This document shows positions 43,736-52,700 of a DNA stretch of 64,000 bases, piece by piece. The notes under the pieces are model-generated. The model was given only the letters and a program-made list of their open reading frames with translations, searched no databases and had not been told where the DNA came from. Made by a program: the position numbers and the translations under genes. Source of the stretch: Paracoccaceae bacterium Fryx2 (GTDB taxonomy: Bacteria; Pseudomonadota; Alphaproteobacteria; Rhodobacterales; Rhodobacteraceae); NCBI GenBank assembly GCA_032334235.1, contig JAVSGI010000005.1, forward strand, positions 124,001 through 188,000. The letters run 5' to 3'. Position 1 is the first letter of the stretch; the number at the start of each line of letters is the position of its first letter.

Positions 43736-44962
43736 ATGAGCCCGATGACAGACTGGACCGCGACCCGCGCCGAGGGTGACAAGATACTCGCAGCCTTTAC
43801 CCCCCGGATGGGGCGGCGTTATGCCAATGGCCGCAATACCGACCATGGCCCCGGCGCACACAAGGCCGTGTCGGTTCTGTCGCCTTACATCCGGCGCAGG
43901 CTGGTGCTGGAGTTAGAGGTCGTGGCAGCGGCCCTTGCGGCACACGGGCCGGAGGATGCCGAGAAGTTCGTGCAAGAGGTGATCTGGCGCGGCTACTTCA
44001 AAGGCTGGCTCGAACGCCGCCCGCAGGTCTGGGACAGCTACCGCAGGGGGTTAGAGGCTGACCTTGCCGCCCTTGACCGCGACCGGCGCCTGCGCCGCGA
44101 CGTGGATCGCGCCATGAATGGGCAAACGGGACTGGCCTGTTTCGATGCATGGGCGACCGAACTGGTCGACACCGGCTATCTGCACAACCACGCGCGGATG
44201 TGGTTCGCCTCGATCTGGATCTTTACGCTGGGGCTGCCCTGGCGGCTGGGGGCGGATTTCTTTTACCGGCATTTGCTGGACGGTGATGCGGCGTCAAACA
44301 CGCTGGGCTGGCGCTGGGTCGCCGGGCTGCATACCCGGGGCAAACCCTATCCGGCCGACGCGCAAAACATCGCAACCTTCACCGCAGGGCGTTTCACCCC
44401 GCGCCAAAGCGATCTGGCCGAGGTGATACAAGGGCTTGAGGCATCAGAGCCTGATGGCCTGCCGACCGTGATGCCGCTGCGCACGATCACCCCGCCGCAA
44501 TCCGGTCGCCCGACCGCCCTGCTGATCACCGATGAAGATTGCCGGGTCGAAGACTTCGATCTGGCTGCCTTGGACGTTCGCGCGACGGCCACCCTGACAG
44601 CCAGCCATCTGCGATCGCCCCTGCCGGTGTCCGATCTGGTCCTGCGGTTCGAGGATGGCGCGCTGGCCGATGCGGCCCTGCGATCGGGCGTTGCCGCGAC
44701 TGCGATGCGCGCGGATGATCCGGCAAGTCTGGCCAAATGGGCCGGAAGCGCGGGGGCCACCCAGATTGCCACGCCCTACATCACGCGCGGCCCGTTGCGC
44801 GACTGGCTGGATGAGGCAGCCCCGGCCTTGGCCAAGGCGGGTATCACCCTGTGCGAATGGCGGCGTGATTGGGACACGGCGATCTGGCCCCACGCCACCT
44901 CCGGGTTCTTCAAGGTCAAGCAGAACATCCCCCGCATTCTCGAAAAAGCATTGTCCGCATGA
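43736..44962 (+). CDS. Photolyase/cryptochrome-like FAD-binding protein, apparently permuted
   Basis: 408 residues; ATG 43745 is a possible second start. Residues about 10-235 match the helical FAD-binding domain of photolyases: RRYANGRNTDHGPGAHKAVS, LSPYIRRRL, QEVIWRGYFKGWLERRP, YLHNHARMWFASIWIFTLGL and LLDGDAASNTLGWRWVAGLH. The alpha/beta antenna-like domain, normally N-terminal, seems to follow instead (about 255-408: RPTALLITDEDCRVEDFDLA, WAGSAGATQIATPYITRGPL, WPHATSGFFKVKQNIPRIL). Light-driven DNA repair or blue-light sensing is expected. First of four coupled genes; overlaps the methyltransferase by 4 bp. Confidence 0.82.
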   Translation: MSPMTDWTATRAEGDKILAAFTPRMGRRYANGRNTDHGPGAHKAVSVLSPYIRRRLVLELEVVAAALAAHGPEDAEKFVQEVIWRGYFKGWLERRPQVWDSYRRGLEADLAALDRDRRLRRDVDRAMNGQTGLACFDAWATELVDTGYLHNHARMWFASIWIFTLGLPWRLGADFFYRHLLDGDAASNTLGWRWVAGLHTRGKPYPADAQNIATFTAGRFTPRQSDLAEVIQGLEASEPDGLPTVMPLRTITPPQSGRPTALLITDEDCRVEDFDLAALDVRATATLTASHLRSPLPVSDLVLRFEDGALADAALRSGVAATAMRADDPASLAKWAGSAGATQIATPYITRGPLRDWLDEAAPALAKAGITLCEWRRDWDTAIWPHATSGFFKVKQNIPRILEKALSA

Positions 44963-45516
44963 CCGTGCCCCGCATGATCCTGGCCGATCCCCGCATTGCC
45001 CGGCTGATCACCCTGATCCGCGCCGCCCTTAGCCCGCCTGCCGGTGCGGGGCGGATCGCCCTTGCGTTGGGTCTTGGGGGGCTGTGCCACGCGCTTTTTG
45101 CGGCGGGCGTGCTGGCAATGATCGTGGCGATGTTCTTTGGCCTGAGCGAAAGCCTGGGCAACGTGCCCTGGCCCTGGGCGGCGCTGGCCAATGCGGCCCT
45201 GATCGTGCAATTCCCGCTTGCCCACTCGCTCCTCCTCACCGGCCCGGGCGGGCGCGTGCTGGCCGGGCTTATCCCTGGCCCATATGGACAAACGCTGGCC
45301 ACCACCACATATGCGATCATCGCCTCGGCCCAGCTTCTGGCACTGTTCGCGCTGTGGACGCCTTCGGGCATTGTCTGGTGGCGGGCGGAAGGGGCGGTGT
45401 TCTGGGCTGTAACCGCCGCCTACGCCACAAGCTGGCTCATCCTGTTGAAAGCCAGCTTTGATGCAGGCGCAGAAGTGCAATCGGGTGCCCTTGGATGGAT
45501 GTCGCTCATGGCGCGC
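44959..45516 (+). pseudogene. Membrane methyltransferase-like gene, 5' part, split by IS256
   Basis: 186 codons to the insertion. About four hydrophobic helices (ALALGLGGLCHALFAAGVLA; NAALIVQFPLAHSLLLTG; TYAIIASAQLLALFALW; AVFWAVTAAYATSWLILL). With the 3' part at 51144-51443 it gives a 285-residue protein. ATG overlaps the photolyase stop (ATGA). The frame into the IS is closed after a further 18 codons, so a nonfunctional product is expected. Confidence 0.85.
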
Positions 45517-45582
45517 GGTCGTGTCGCGAATGCTGTGGAAATTCCCTGGCGGCGTGGTCCGGGCATGTGAAGGTTCGGTTTC

Positions 45583-46251
45583 TCAGGCGGCTGCGTCAAG
45601 AGGTATCGGGTCGAGGGGCTGGGAAAGCGTCTCCCAGCCGTCGACCTTGCGCATCTGGATCTGACCGGATGCCAGCAGCGCCCAGAGCAGCATCGGCACG
45701 GTCTCGGCGCAGGGCAGCACGGTCTGGGTCTTGATCCGGCGGCGGAACTCCTCGTTCAGCCGTTCGATGGCGTTGGTGGTCCGGGCCGACTTCCATTGCG
45801 AGGGATCGAGGCGGGTGAAGCTGAAGAGCCGGTCCCCTGCTTCTTCAAGGCTGTCGGCAACGGCCTTGCACTTGAGCTGCCACTTGCGCAGGAATGCCTT
45901 GCGGCGGGTCTCGATCCCGGCGGCGGTGTCGGCGCAGATCATGTCGCGGTAGTCCTCGGTCAGCTCGTCGTGCAGGTGCCTGGGCGCGTGCGCCAGCAGG
46001 TTGCGGTGCTTGTGGACCGTGCAGCGCTGGATCGGCAGAGCCTCGCCCCAGAGCGCGACCAGAGCGGCTTCAAGCCCGGGAGCGCCATCGACGATGACGA
46101 ATTCGGGCCGCTTCAGACCGCGGGCATCAAGGTCGTCGAGGAACTGGCGCCAGGCAGATGTGCTCTCTCCGCCCATGTTCTTGATGGATAACAATACCTT
46201 CTGCCCGTCGCGGCGGATGCCGATCGCCGCCAGCACCGAGATGTTGGTGGC
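45583..46251 (-). pseudogene. IS256 transposase, C-terminal part (copy C)
   Basis: The last about 220 residues of the transposase, from the [20 protein letters not shown] region to the stop, nearly identical to the intact copy at 36605-37831. Interrupted at codons of the target motif GGTGGC by the IS21-B element. Confidence 0.93.
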
Positions 46252-46340
46252 TGTAGCGCGTCAACCAGCATGTCCGTGACCGTCAACCACGTTGGCCGGT
46301 TTTAGGCCGCTGGGTTGGCGTATCTGGAATTGTTTTTCGC

Positions 46341-47156
46341 TCAGCCTTCTCCTTTGTCCTTGTTGTCGGCGATGGTTGTCGTTGGCGGTCTGCTCAGCGC
46401 CTCTTTGTTGGAGGCGGCCGCGCGCTGGCGGAAGCTTTCGGCATTCATCTCCAGGATCGCTGCGTGATGAACCAGCCGGTCGATGGCGGCGACGGTCATC
46501 GCCTTGTCCGGGAAGATCTGGTCCCAGCCGCTGAAGGGCTGGTTGGCGGCGATGGCGATGCTGCGGTATTCGTAGCGCCGGGCGATCAGCTCGAAGAGCA
46601 CGCCTGTCTCGGCCTGATCCTTGTGGGCGTAGGTGATGTCGTCGAGGATGATCAGGTCGAACTTGTCGAGCTTGGCGAGCGCGGCTTCGAGCACCAGATC
46701 GCGGCGGGCGGCCTGAAGTCGCTGCACCAGATCGCTGGTGCGGGTATAGAACACGCGGTGTCCCCGCTCGATCAGGGCATGGCCTATCGCGCAGAGAATG
46801 TGCGTTTTGCCCGTGCCGGAATTGCCGATGGCGATCAGATTGCCGCCACCCTCCAGCCAGTCGCCGGCCGCCAAGGCCTCGATCCGGGCGCGCGGCAGGG
46901 TTGGCAGCGCCTTGAAGTCGAAGGTCGCCAGCGTCTTGCCAGCCGGTAGCTGTGCCTCGTTCATGTGGCGCTGAATGCGGCGCATGTCGCGCTCGGCCAG
47001 TTCGTATTCCGCGAGGACAGCCAGAAAGCGGGCAGCGGGCCAGCCTTCGGTGTCGGCACGGGTGGCGATGTCGGCCCAAAGCTTGTGGAAGCTGGGCAGG
47101 CGCAGCGCGGTCAGCATGCCTGGCAGCGTGTGGATGTCGATCTCGCGGGAGGTCAT
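46341..47156 (-). CDS. istB: IstB, IS21-family ATPase (element B)
   Basis: 271 residues. N-terminal TLPGMLTALRLPSFHKLWAD, Walker A IAIGNSGTGKTHILCAIGHA, Walker B KFDLIILDDITYAHKDQAET, then SIAIAANQPFSGWDQIFPD. Its ATG overlaps the istA stop. A different lineage from element A IstB. Confidence 0.95.
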   Translation of the reverse strand: MTSREIDIHTLPGMLTALRLPSFHKLWADIATRADTEGWPAARFLAVLAEYELAERDMRRIQRHMNEAQLPAGKTLATFDFKALPTLPRARIEALAAGDWLEGGGNLIAIGNSGTGKTHILCAIGHALIERGHRVFYTRTSDLVQRLQAARRDLVLEAALAKLDKFDLIILDDITYAHKDQAETGVLFELIARRYEYRSIAIAANQPFSGWDQIFPDKAMTVAAIDRLVHHAAILEMNAESFRQRAAASNKEALSRPPTTTIADNKDKGEG

Positions 47157-48661
47157 GCGCAGGCTCCCAGAAGGGCATCGAAGCTGTCGAGCGAGGGATG
47201 GGCGACGGCAACATCTCTCGGCAGCGCCGTTTGCCGCGGGTTCAGGCAGGATGCCAGAGGTCCGGGATCGGGCACCCGGCCCGCGTCCAATTCTGCTGCC
47301 AGCAGATGTGCCAGTTCCGCCTCGCAGGCCCGGTCGTGGGCGATGAACAGCAGGTCGACCATGCGGCGGCAGGCGTCGCGGCGGGGCAGATCACGCTGCA
47401 GCACCTGCCAGGCTGCAGCGTATTCGGTTCGCGGGAACAGGCTGTCGCGGTAGATCGAACTCCACAGGGCTTGCGGTTTGCGCCGCAGCGCGTGGATGAC
47501 GTGATGGTAGTTGATGACATGCACGCGATGGCCGTCGCCGCGACCACGCGCCCTTGTATGGCTGACGACCAGGGTGCTGCCGAGAAAGGCCTCAAGGCGA
47601 TCGTCGTAAAGGTGGACCCGCAAGCGCTGCCCGATCAGCTGCGACGGGGCGCTGTAGAAGATGCTCTTGACCAGAAAGCCGCTGGTGCGGGTGACCGGAA
47701 CCACGGTCTCTGTAAAGTCGGTGGTGCGCCGGGACGGCAGGGGCTTCAGATGCGCCTGTTCCGCCTGAACCGCGATCGCCCGCTGCCGGTTGCGCCGTGC
47801 CACCAGAATGTCGATGAAGCGGCGGTAGTCCTCAATGCTGGCGAAGTCGCGGCTGCCGCGCAGGATCAGCGCCTGTTCGATGGCCTTCTTCAGGTGCCGG
47901 TTCTGGGATTCCACCGCGCCGTTCTCATGAGCTTCCCCGCGGTTGTTGCGACTGGCCTCCATGCCGTAATGGCCGACGAAGGCATTGTAGCGCGTGGTGA
48001 TATCCTGGCGCTGGTCAGCCGTCAGGTTGCGGAAAGCGGCCGAGAGGCTGTCGGTGCGATGCTCCTGTGGTGCCCCGCCGAGCGACCAGAGCGCCTGCTG
48101 CAGGTTCTCGGCCAAGGCCGTGAAGCTCTCCCCGCCCAGGACCACCCCGACATGCTCCCACCGGCTGTAGACCATGACGAAGTGGTAGAGCAGATGCGGG
48201 AATAGCTGGCCCGCGATCGTCACCTCCAGCTCCTCGGCATGAGTGAAGTCGGACTGGGCCATGCGGCCCGGCTCCGGCGTCTGGCGGAAGATGATGTCGC
48301 GCTCGGGTCCGTTCAGCGCCCGCCACTGCCGCACCCGCCGTTCCAGGGTGCGCCGGATCCGGTCATCGGGGAAGGCCAGCGGGTGCAGGCCCTGAAGGTG
48401 GCGCAGCAGGGTGACGGCCTGCAAGGCGCTGTCCCTCTCCAGCAAGGGAAGGATGTCGCCCTCCCAAAAGCCTTCGAGGGGATCGGCCACCGTGCGCCCG
48501 TGAACGATCTTGCGGTTCGAGGGCAGCGTCGGATCGGCATCGAACCGTCGGGCCGTGCGCTCACTGAACCCGGCGCGGGCGGCCGACGTGCGCTGACTGT
48601 GATATCGGAGGTCGGACATGTATAATCTCAATTGCTGGTCGTTGATGGGTTTGTAGGCCAA
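47153..48661 (-). CDS. istA: IstA, IS21-family transposase (element B)
   Basis: 502 residues from TTG 48661, chosen because GGAGG lies 7 bases upstream and INDQQLRLYMSDLRYHSQRT then begins the N-terminus; ATG 48619 is an alternative. HTH-like AARAGFSERTARRFDADPTL. The integrase core has RMAQSDFTHAEELEVTIAGQ (D), SFTALAENLQQALWSLGGAP with EHRTDSLSAAF (D) and AHENGAVESQNRHLKKAIEQ (E). Intact. Confidence 0.9.
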   Translation of the reverse strand: MAYKPINDQQLRLYMSDLRYHSQRTSAARAGFSERTARRFDADPTLPSNRKIVHGRTVADPLEGFWEGDILPLLERDSALQAVTLLRHLQGLHPLAFPDDRIRRTLERRVRQWRALNGPERDIIFRQTPEPGRMAQSDFTHAEELEVTIAGQLFPHLLYHFVMVYSRWEHVGVVLGGESFTALAENLQQALWSLGGAPQEHRTDSLSAAFRNLTADQRQDITTRYNAFVGHYGMEASRNNRGEAHENGAVESQNRHLKKAIEQALILRGSRDFASIEDYRRFIDILVARRNRQRAIAVQAEQAHLKPLPSRRTTDFTETVVPVTRTSGFLVKSIFYSAPSQLIGQRLRVHLYDDRLEAFLGSTLVVSHTRARGRGDGHRVHVINYHHVIHALRRKPQALWSSIYRDSLFPRTEYAAAWQVLQRDLPRRDACRRMVDLLFIAHDRACEAELAHLLAAELDAGRVPDPGPLASCLNPRQTALPRDVAVAHPSLDSFDALLGACA

Positions 48662-48832
48662 CCCGGATCCTCCGTTTGACGGCAGAGGAACCCGGCTTAC
48701 CAACCCGCAGCGACCAGCACCTTCCCCGAAATCAATCAAGCCGGTGGGGCTGCCCTCCAGACGGGCATGCCCGTCTTCCGTTCAGCCCCACCGGCCAAGG
48801 TGGTTGTCGGCACCGGCCAAGATGGTTGTCGC
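48507..48832. repeat. 326-bp direct repeat, left copy
   Basis: The istA 5' region and right terminal region of IS21-B up to GGTTGTCGC, repeated at 50140-50465 on the other side of the IS3 element. Equal length, several mismatches (GATATCGG versus CTTCTGG; ATCAAGCC versus ATCAGGCC). Confidence 0.92.
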
Positions 48833-48854
48833 TGAACACGGAGAATTGCCCGTT

Positions 48855-49196
48855 ATGGAACAGACCTCAAAGAAGAAGACCTCGAAGCCGTATTCACCTG
48901 AGTTCCGCGAGCGTGCGGTGCGGCTGGCGATGGAACACCGCGATGATTATCAGAGCGAGGCTGCGGCGCTGACGGCGATTGCAGGTAAATTGGGCTGTTC
49001 GACGGACAGCCTTCGCGTCTGGATGCGACAGGTCCAGCGCGATGGTGGCGAACGGCCGGGACCTACCAGCGCTGAGATCGCGCGGATCAAAGAGCTTGAG
49101 CGCGAGAACCGGGAACTGCGGCAAGCGAACGAGATTCTGCGCAAAGCTTCAGCGTATTTTGCCCAGGCGGAGCTCGACCGCCCGTTTCGCAAATGA
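48855..49196 (+). CDS. IS3-family OrfA (HTH)
   Basis: 113 residues. HTH: SPEFRERAVRLAMEHRDDYQ with AIAGKLGCSTDSLRVWMRQV, then a leucine-zipper helix (EIARIKELERENRELRQANE). DNA-binding half of the transposase. Overlaps orfB by ATGA rather than an obvious slippery heptamer. Confidence 0.9.
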   Translation: MEQTSKKKTSKPYSPEFRERAVRLAMEHRDDYQSEAAALTAIAGKLGCSTDSLRVWMRQVQRDGGERPGPTSAEIARIKELERENRELRQANEILRKASAYFAQAELDRPFRK

Positions 49197-50098
49197 CTGC
49201 TTTCATTGAGGAAAGCCGAGAGGCATTCGGGGTCGAGCCGATCTGCAGGGCACTGCAGTTTGCCCCTTCCACCTTTTATGACCGGCGGGCGATCATGCGT
49301 GATCCTGACCGGGCCTCGGCCCGGGCCAAATCGGATGCCGCCCTGAGCCTCAAGATCGACGCGGCCTGGGATGCCAACCGCAAGCTCTATGGCGCGCGGA
49401 AGATCTGGCATGTTTTGCGACGGCAGGGTGAAGACGCCGCCCGCTGCACCGTGGAACGATTGATGCGCCATCTGGGCATCAGGGGCGTGGTCCGTGGCAA
49501 GAAGGTCATCACGACCAATCCTGACACGTCTCTGCCTTGCCCGGACGACAAGGTGAACCGGCTGTTCATGGCGGATCGGCCGAACAAGCTGTGGGTTTCA
49601 GATTTCACCTATGTGCCCACATGGTCCGGCACCGTCTACGTGGCCTTCGTCATCGACGTCTTTGCACGTCGTATTGTCGGTTGGCGCGTCTCGACATCGA
49701 TGAAGACCCAGTTTGTGCTCGACGCGCTGGAGCAAGCGATCTGGCAAAGAAAGACGCCGGATAACAAGAGCTTGGTCCACCATTCGGACCGCGGATCACA
49801 ATACCTGTCGATCAAATACACCGAACGCCTGGCCAAGGCCGAGATCGACCTTTCCGTTGGAACAGTTGGCGATGCCTATGACAACGCCTTGGCTGAATGC
49901 GTCATCGGCCTGTTCAAGACAGAGGTCATCAACCAGATCGGCCCCTGGAAATCAATGCGCGAGGTCGAATGGGAAACGCTGAAATGGATCGATTGGTATA
50001 ACAACCGCCGCCTGCTTGGCCCAATCGGATACATCCCACCCGCAGAAGCAGAGGAGGCGTTCTATGCAAACCTGAACTCACTCGATATGGTCGCGTAG
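49193..50098 (+). CDS. IS3-family OrfB transposase (DDE)
   Basis: 301 residues. HTH_21 region RKLYGARKIWHVLRRQGEDA, then the rve core: KLWVSDFTYVPTWSGTVYVA (first D), KSLVHHSDRGSQYLSIKYTE (second D) and DAYDNALAECVIGLFKTEVI (E), ending WYNNRRLLGPIGYIPPAEAE. Complete and possibly active. Confidence 0.94.
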   Translation: MTAFIEESREAFGVEPICRALQFAPSTFYDRRAIMRDPDRASARAKSDAALSLKIDAAWDANRKLYGARKIWHVLRRQGEDAARCTVERLMRHLGIRGVVRGKKVITTNPDTSLPCPDDKVNRLFMADRPNKLWVSDFTYVPTWSGTVYVAFVIDVFARRIVGWRVSTSMKTQFVLDALEQAIWQRKTPDNKSLVHHSDRGSQYLSIKYTERLAKAEIDLSVGTVGDAYDNALAECVIGLFKTEVINQIGPWKSMREVEWETLKWIDWYNNRRLLGPIGYIPPAEAEEAFYANLNSLDMVA

Positions 50099-50139
50099 TC
50101 ATTGAACAAACCACCCTCCGGTAAACCCGGGGCGGTTCA

Positions 50140-50465
50140 ATCTTGCGGTTCGAGGGCAGCGTCGGATCGGCATCGAACCGTCGGGCCGTGCGCTCACTGA
50201 ACCCGGCGCGGGCGGCCGACGTGCGCTGACTGTGCTTCTGGAGGTCGGACATGTATAATCTCAATTGCTGGTCGTTGATGGGTTTGTAGGCCAACCCGGA
50301 TCCTCCGTTTGACGGCAGAGGAACCCGGCTTACCAACCCGCAGCGACCAGCACCTTCCCCGAAATCAATCAGGCCGGTGGGGCTGCCCTCCAGACGGGCA
50401 TGCCCGTCTTCCGTTCAGCCCCACCGGCCAAGGTGGTTGCCGGCACCGGCCAAGATGGTTGTCGC
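50140..50465. repeat. 326-bp direct repeat, right copy, with istA 5' fragment
   Basis: Second copy of 48507-48832. It contains the start of istA again (TTG 50294 to about 50142, KHSQRTSAARAGFSERTARR), cut by the IS3, and the true IS21-B right terminus follows (to 50471). Confidence 0.92.
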
Positions 50466-50471
50466 GCAACA

Positions 50472-51035
50472 GGTGGCCTTGCGGTCCAGCCGGGTCCGGA
50501 TCACGGTGCCGTCGAGGATCAGCCGGACGATGTCCTCGTCGGCCAGGCTGCGGGCCGACCAGGCTTCCCAGTCCACCTTCACCTTGCGCCAGGCCCGGCT
50601 GACCACATCCTTGCTGACGGCGCCCTCGAACAGCCCGAACAGCGCCCGCTTGACGCGCCGGGTGTTGGTCCCGGCAAGATAGACCGCCGCGATCAGCGCC
50701 TCGGCCTTCTTCGTCAGCCGCTGGTAGCGCGGCAGCGCCTTCGAGCGCCATTCCTTAGCCTTGCCGTCCTCGTCCTCGACCCGGGCGCGGGGCACGCGCA
50801 CCGTTTCGGTGCCGAAGGTGCCGGTCAGCTGCCGCTCGCGGTGCCCGTGGCGATAGCCCTTCGCCTTCTCGTCGCCGCGACCGTAGCGCATGCGGCCGAG
50901 AAACTCGGCCAGTTCCTCTTCAAACATGGTCTCGATGGTCGCGCGGACGCTTGCCCGCAGGCGCTCCTCGATCGGGTCATACCCGGTCGTGTCGGGCAGT
51001 AGCGAAAAGGCCGAGCTGTCGGTAATGTCGTTCAT
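50472..51035 (-). pseudogene. IS256 transposase, N-terminal part (copy C)
   Basis: Starts [20 protein letters not shown] and runs for 188 codons to the IS21-B junction in LDRKAT. With 45583-46251 it restores the full 408-residue transposase. Confidence 0.93.
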
Positions 51036-51143
51036 GGCGTGATCTCCCTGGCGGTTGGCGCCGCCGGCTGGGTGGGTTTCAGTTCACCCGGAGATTACGC
51101 CGCCTTCAAATTTCCACCACTCCCGCGACACCACCTGGCGCGC

Positions 51144-51443
51144 ATCCGGCCGGTGTTTCCCGATATGCCGACCCAAGGGCTGTTCCGCCTGATCCGCCAG
51201 CCGATCTATGTGGCCTTTGCGCTGACGCTTTGGACCGTGCCGGTCTGGACGCCGGATCAACTGGTGCTGGCCGTCAGCTTTACCGCCTATTGCCTGGCTG
51301 CCCCGCGCCTGAAGGAACGCCGCTTTGCCGCGCGCTATGGCGACCGCTTCGCGCGGTATCGCGCTGACGTGCCTTATGCCCTGACCGCCATCCTTTACAT
51401 GGGCATTGCGCGAAAACCCCTTGACGCTGGAGCCGCCAAATGA
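51144..51443 (+). pseudogene. Membrane methyltransferase-like gene, 3' part
   Basis: 99 codons plus stop, continuing in frame from the 5' part after removing one duplicated TGGCGCGC. It contains LFRLIRQPIYVAFALTLWTV and LVLAVSFTAYCLAAPRLKER then FAARYGDRFARYRADVPYAL. The RxPxYV and ExxRFAxxYGxxFxxYR pattern is that of isoprenylcysteine-methyltransferase/NnrU-type membrane enzymes. ATGA overlap with the DUF427 gene. Confidence 0.85.
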
Positions 51444-51913
51444 CCGACCTTCCGCGCGAGAACGTCCAGTCCTACCCGCGCCCCCCGGCGCTGGAACCGG
51501 TGCCGCAGCGGATCACCCTCCGGCTTGGCGGCGCCCTTGTCGCGGATACGACGCGCGCCCTGCGGGTGCTGGAGACGCACCACGCGCCAACCTATTACCT
51601 GCCCCTGCAAGATATTCACGCCACCCTGAACCCAGCGCAGGGCAGCAGCTTTTGCGAATGGAAGGGGGTTGCGCGGTATTTCGACGTGGTGGCGGGATCT
51701 GCGGCCGCCCCCCGCGCCGCCTGGGCCTATGACGCCCCCACTGCGCCGTTTGCCGCGATTGCGGGACATGTCGCGTTTTATGCCGCCCAGATGGATGAGG
51801 TTTGGGTCGGTGATCTGCGGGTCCTCCCGCAACCGGGCAACTTTTATGGTGGCTGGGTCACGCCAAATCTGGACGGGCAGATCAAGGGTGCGCCTGGAAC
51901 GCAGCACTGGTAG
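51440..51913 (+). CDS. DUF427 domain protein
   Basis: 157 residues. The fold shows in RITLRLGGALVADTTRALRV, LETHHAPTYYLPLQDIHATL and SFCEWKGVARYFDVVAG, with CEWKG as the hallmark, ending VTPNLDGQIKGAPGTQHW. Function of the family is unsettled. Coupled by ATGA to the split methyltransferase gene and followed 30 bp later by CIA30, so the four genes from the photolyase on form one unit. Confidence 0.88.
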   Translation: MTDLPRENVQSYPRPPALEPVPQRITLRLGGALVADTTRALRVLETHHAPTYYLPLQDIHATLNPAQGSSFCEWKGVARYFDVVAGSAAAPRAAWAYDAPTAPFAAIAGHVAFYAAQMDEVWVGDLRVLPQPGNFYGGWVTPNLDGQIKGAPGTQHW

Positions 51914-51943
51914 GATGCGCAGTGCAAGACCGGCCTGGAGGCC

Positions 51944-52525
51944 ATGATGTCAACACGCGGTCTGATCCCACTCTTGATGGCGGCGGCCTTGATATGTGCG
52001 GCCCTGCCGCCCGTTATGGCCCAAACGCCGCCCGCGCAAACTGCGATGATCGAGGATTTCAAGATGCAGCCTGAAAGCCGCTGGCGGTTCTTTACCGATC
52101 AGGTGATGGGGGGCGTGTCTACCGGAGGCGTCGCCTTTGCCACAGAGGACGGCCACGCCTTTGCGCGGATGGCGGGCCGCGTCAGCACGGCCAACCGGGG
52201 TGGGTTCATCCAGATGCGGCTGGACCTTGCCACCCCGCCGCCCGAAGGCACAACCGGCGTGCGGCTGATCGTGCGCGGCAACAACCAGCGCTATTTCGTG
52301 CACTTGCGCACCGGCGGGACGCTGTTGCCGTGGCAGTATTATCAGGCAGGGTTCGATGTGACCGACAACTGGGCCGAAGTTCGGCTTCCGCTTGACGCCT
52401 TCGAAGCCTCGGGCGGGCTTTTGCGCAGCGTTCCTGCCCCCGGTGGTCTGACATCGGTTGCGGTCGTCGCCTACGGCCGCGACCACGACGCCCGGATCGA
52501 CGTTCGCGCGGTGGGGTTTTACTGA
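51944..52525 (+). CDS. CIA30-family protein (exported)
   Basis: 193 residues with a signal peptide (LMAAALICAALPPVMAQ). The CIA30 jelly-roll shows in WRFFTDQVMGGVSTGGVAFA, NRGGFIQMRLDLATPPPEGT, VRLIVRGNNQRYFVHLRTGG and a closing VAYGRDHDARIDVRAVGFY. DQVMGGVSTG is the family signature. In mitochondria CIA30 helps assemble complex I; bacterial relatives are of unknown function. Last gene of the photolyase unit. Confidence 0.88.
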   Translation: MMSTRGLIPLLMAAALICAALPPVMAQTPPAQTAMIEDFKMQPESRWRFFTDQVMGGVSTGGVAFATEDGHAFARMAGRVSTANRGGFIQMRLDLATPPPEGTTGVRLIVRGNNQRYFVHLRTGGTLLPWQYYQAGFDVTDNWAEVRLPLDAFEASGGLLRSVPAPGGLTSVAVVAYGRDHDARIDVRAVGFY

Positions 52526-52700
52526 CCCGGATGAAGGTGGCACGCCTTCAGCCGCATCTGGTTCAATCCCCGCCGCAGGACATTGTCCGACCTCTGGCTG
52601 AAGTCGGCGCACCAGGGTGCTGCCCGTCTCGACCTTCTGAAGCGGCGTGGTCTTAGGCGAAGCTCATCTGGCGACATCACCGCCAGAGAGGAGCAGACCG

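Larger units (their letters stand above)
48833..50139 (+). mobile_element. IS3-family element (1307 bp) inside IS21-B
   Basis: Carries orfA and orfB. The right terminus, GGTAAACCCGGGGCGGTTCA to 50139, reads TGAACCGCCCC from the outside, an IS3-type end. The left terminus starts TGAACACGG at 48833, only 22 bp before orfA, and matches poorly beyond TGAAC, so it may be trimmed. No short target duplication; instead the 326-bp repeat lies on both sides. Confidence 0.85.
46252..50471 (-). mobile_element. IS21-family element B, complete ends, carrying an IS3 and a 326-bp duplication
   Basis: Ends TGTAGCGCGTCAACC (46252) and GGTTGTCGCGCAACA (to 50471) match as inverted repeats at 13 of 15 bases. Outside both, GGTGGC (46246-46251 and 50472-50477) is a 6-bp target duplication in the IS256 transposase gene. 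Without the IS3 and the extra repeat copy it is 2587 bp, normal for IS21. Confidence 0.92.
45517..51135 (-). mobile_element. IS256-family element, copy C, split by a nested IS21 element
   Basis: Left end GGTCGTGTCGCG at 45517; right end CGCGACACCACC to 51135. Outer flanks TGGCGCGC at 45509-45516 and 51136-51143 are a perfect 8-bp target duplication. Removing the inner 4220-bp insert and its 6-bp duplication leaves 1393 bp, exactly the length of the intact copy at 36539-37931. Confidence 0.95.
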
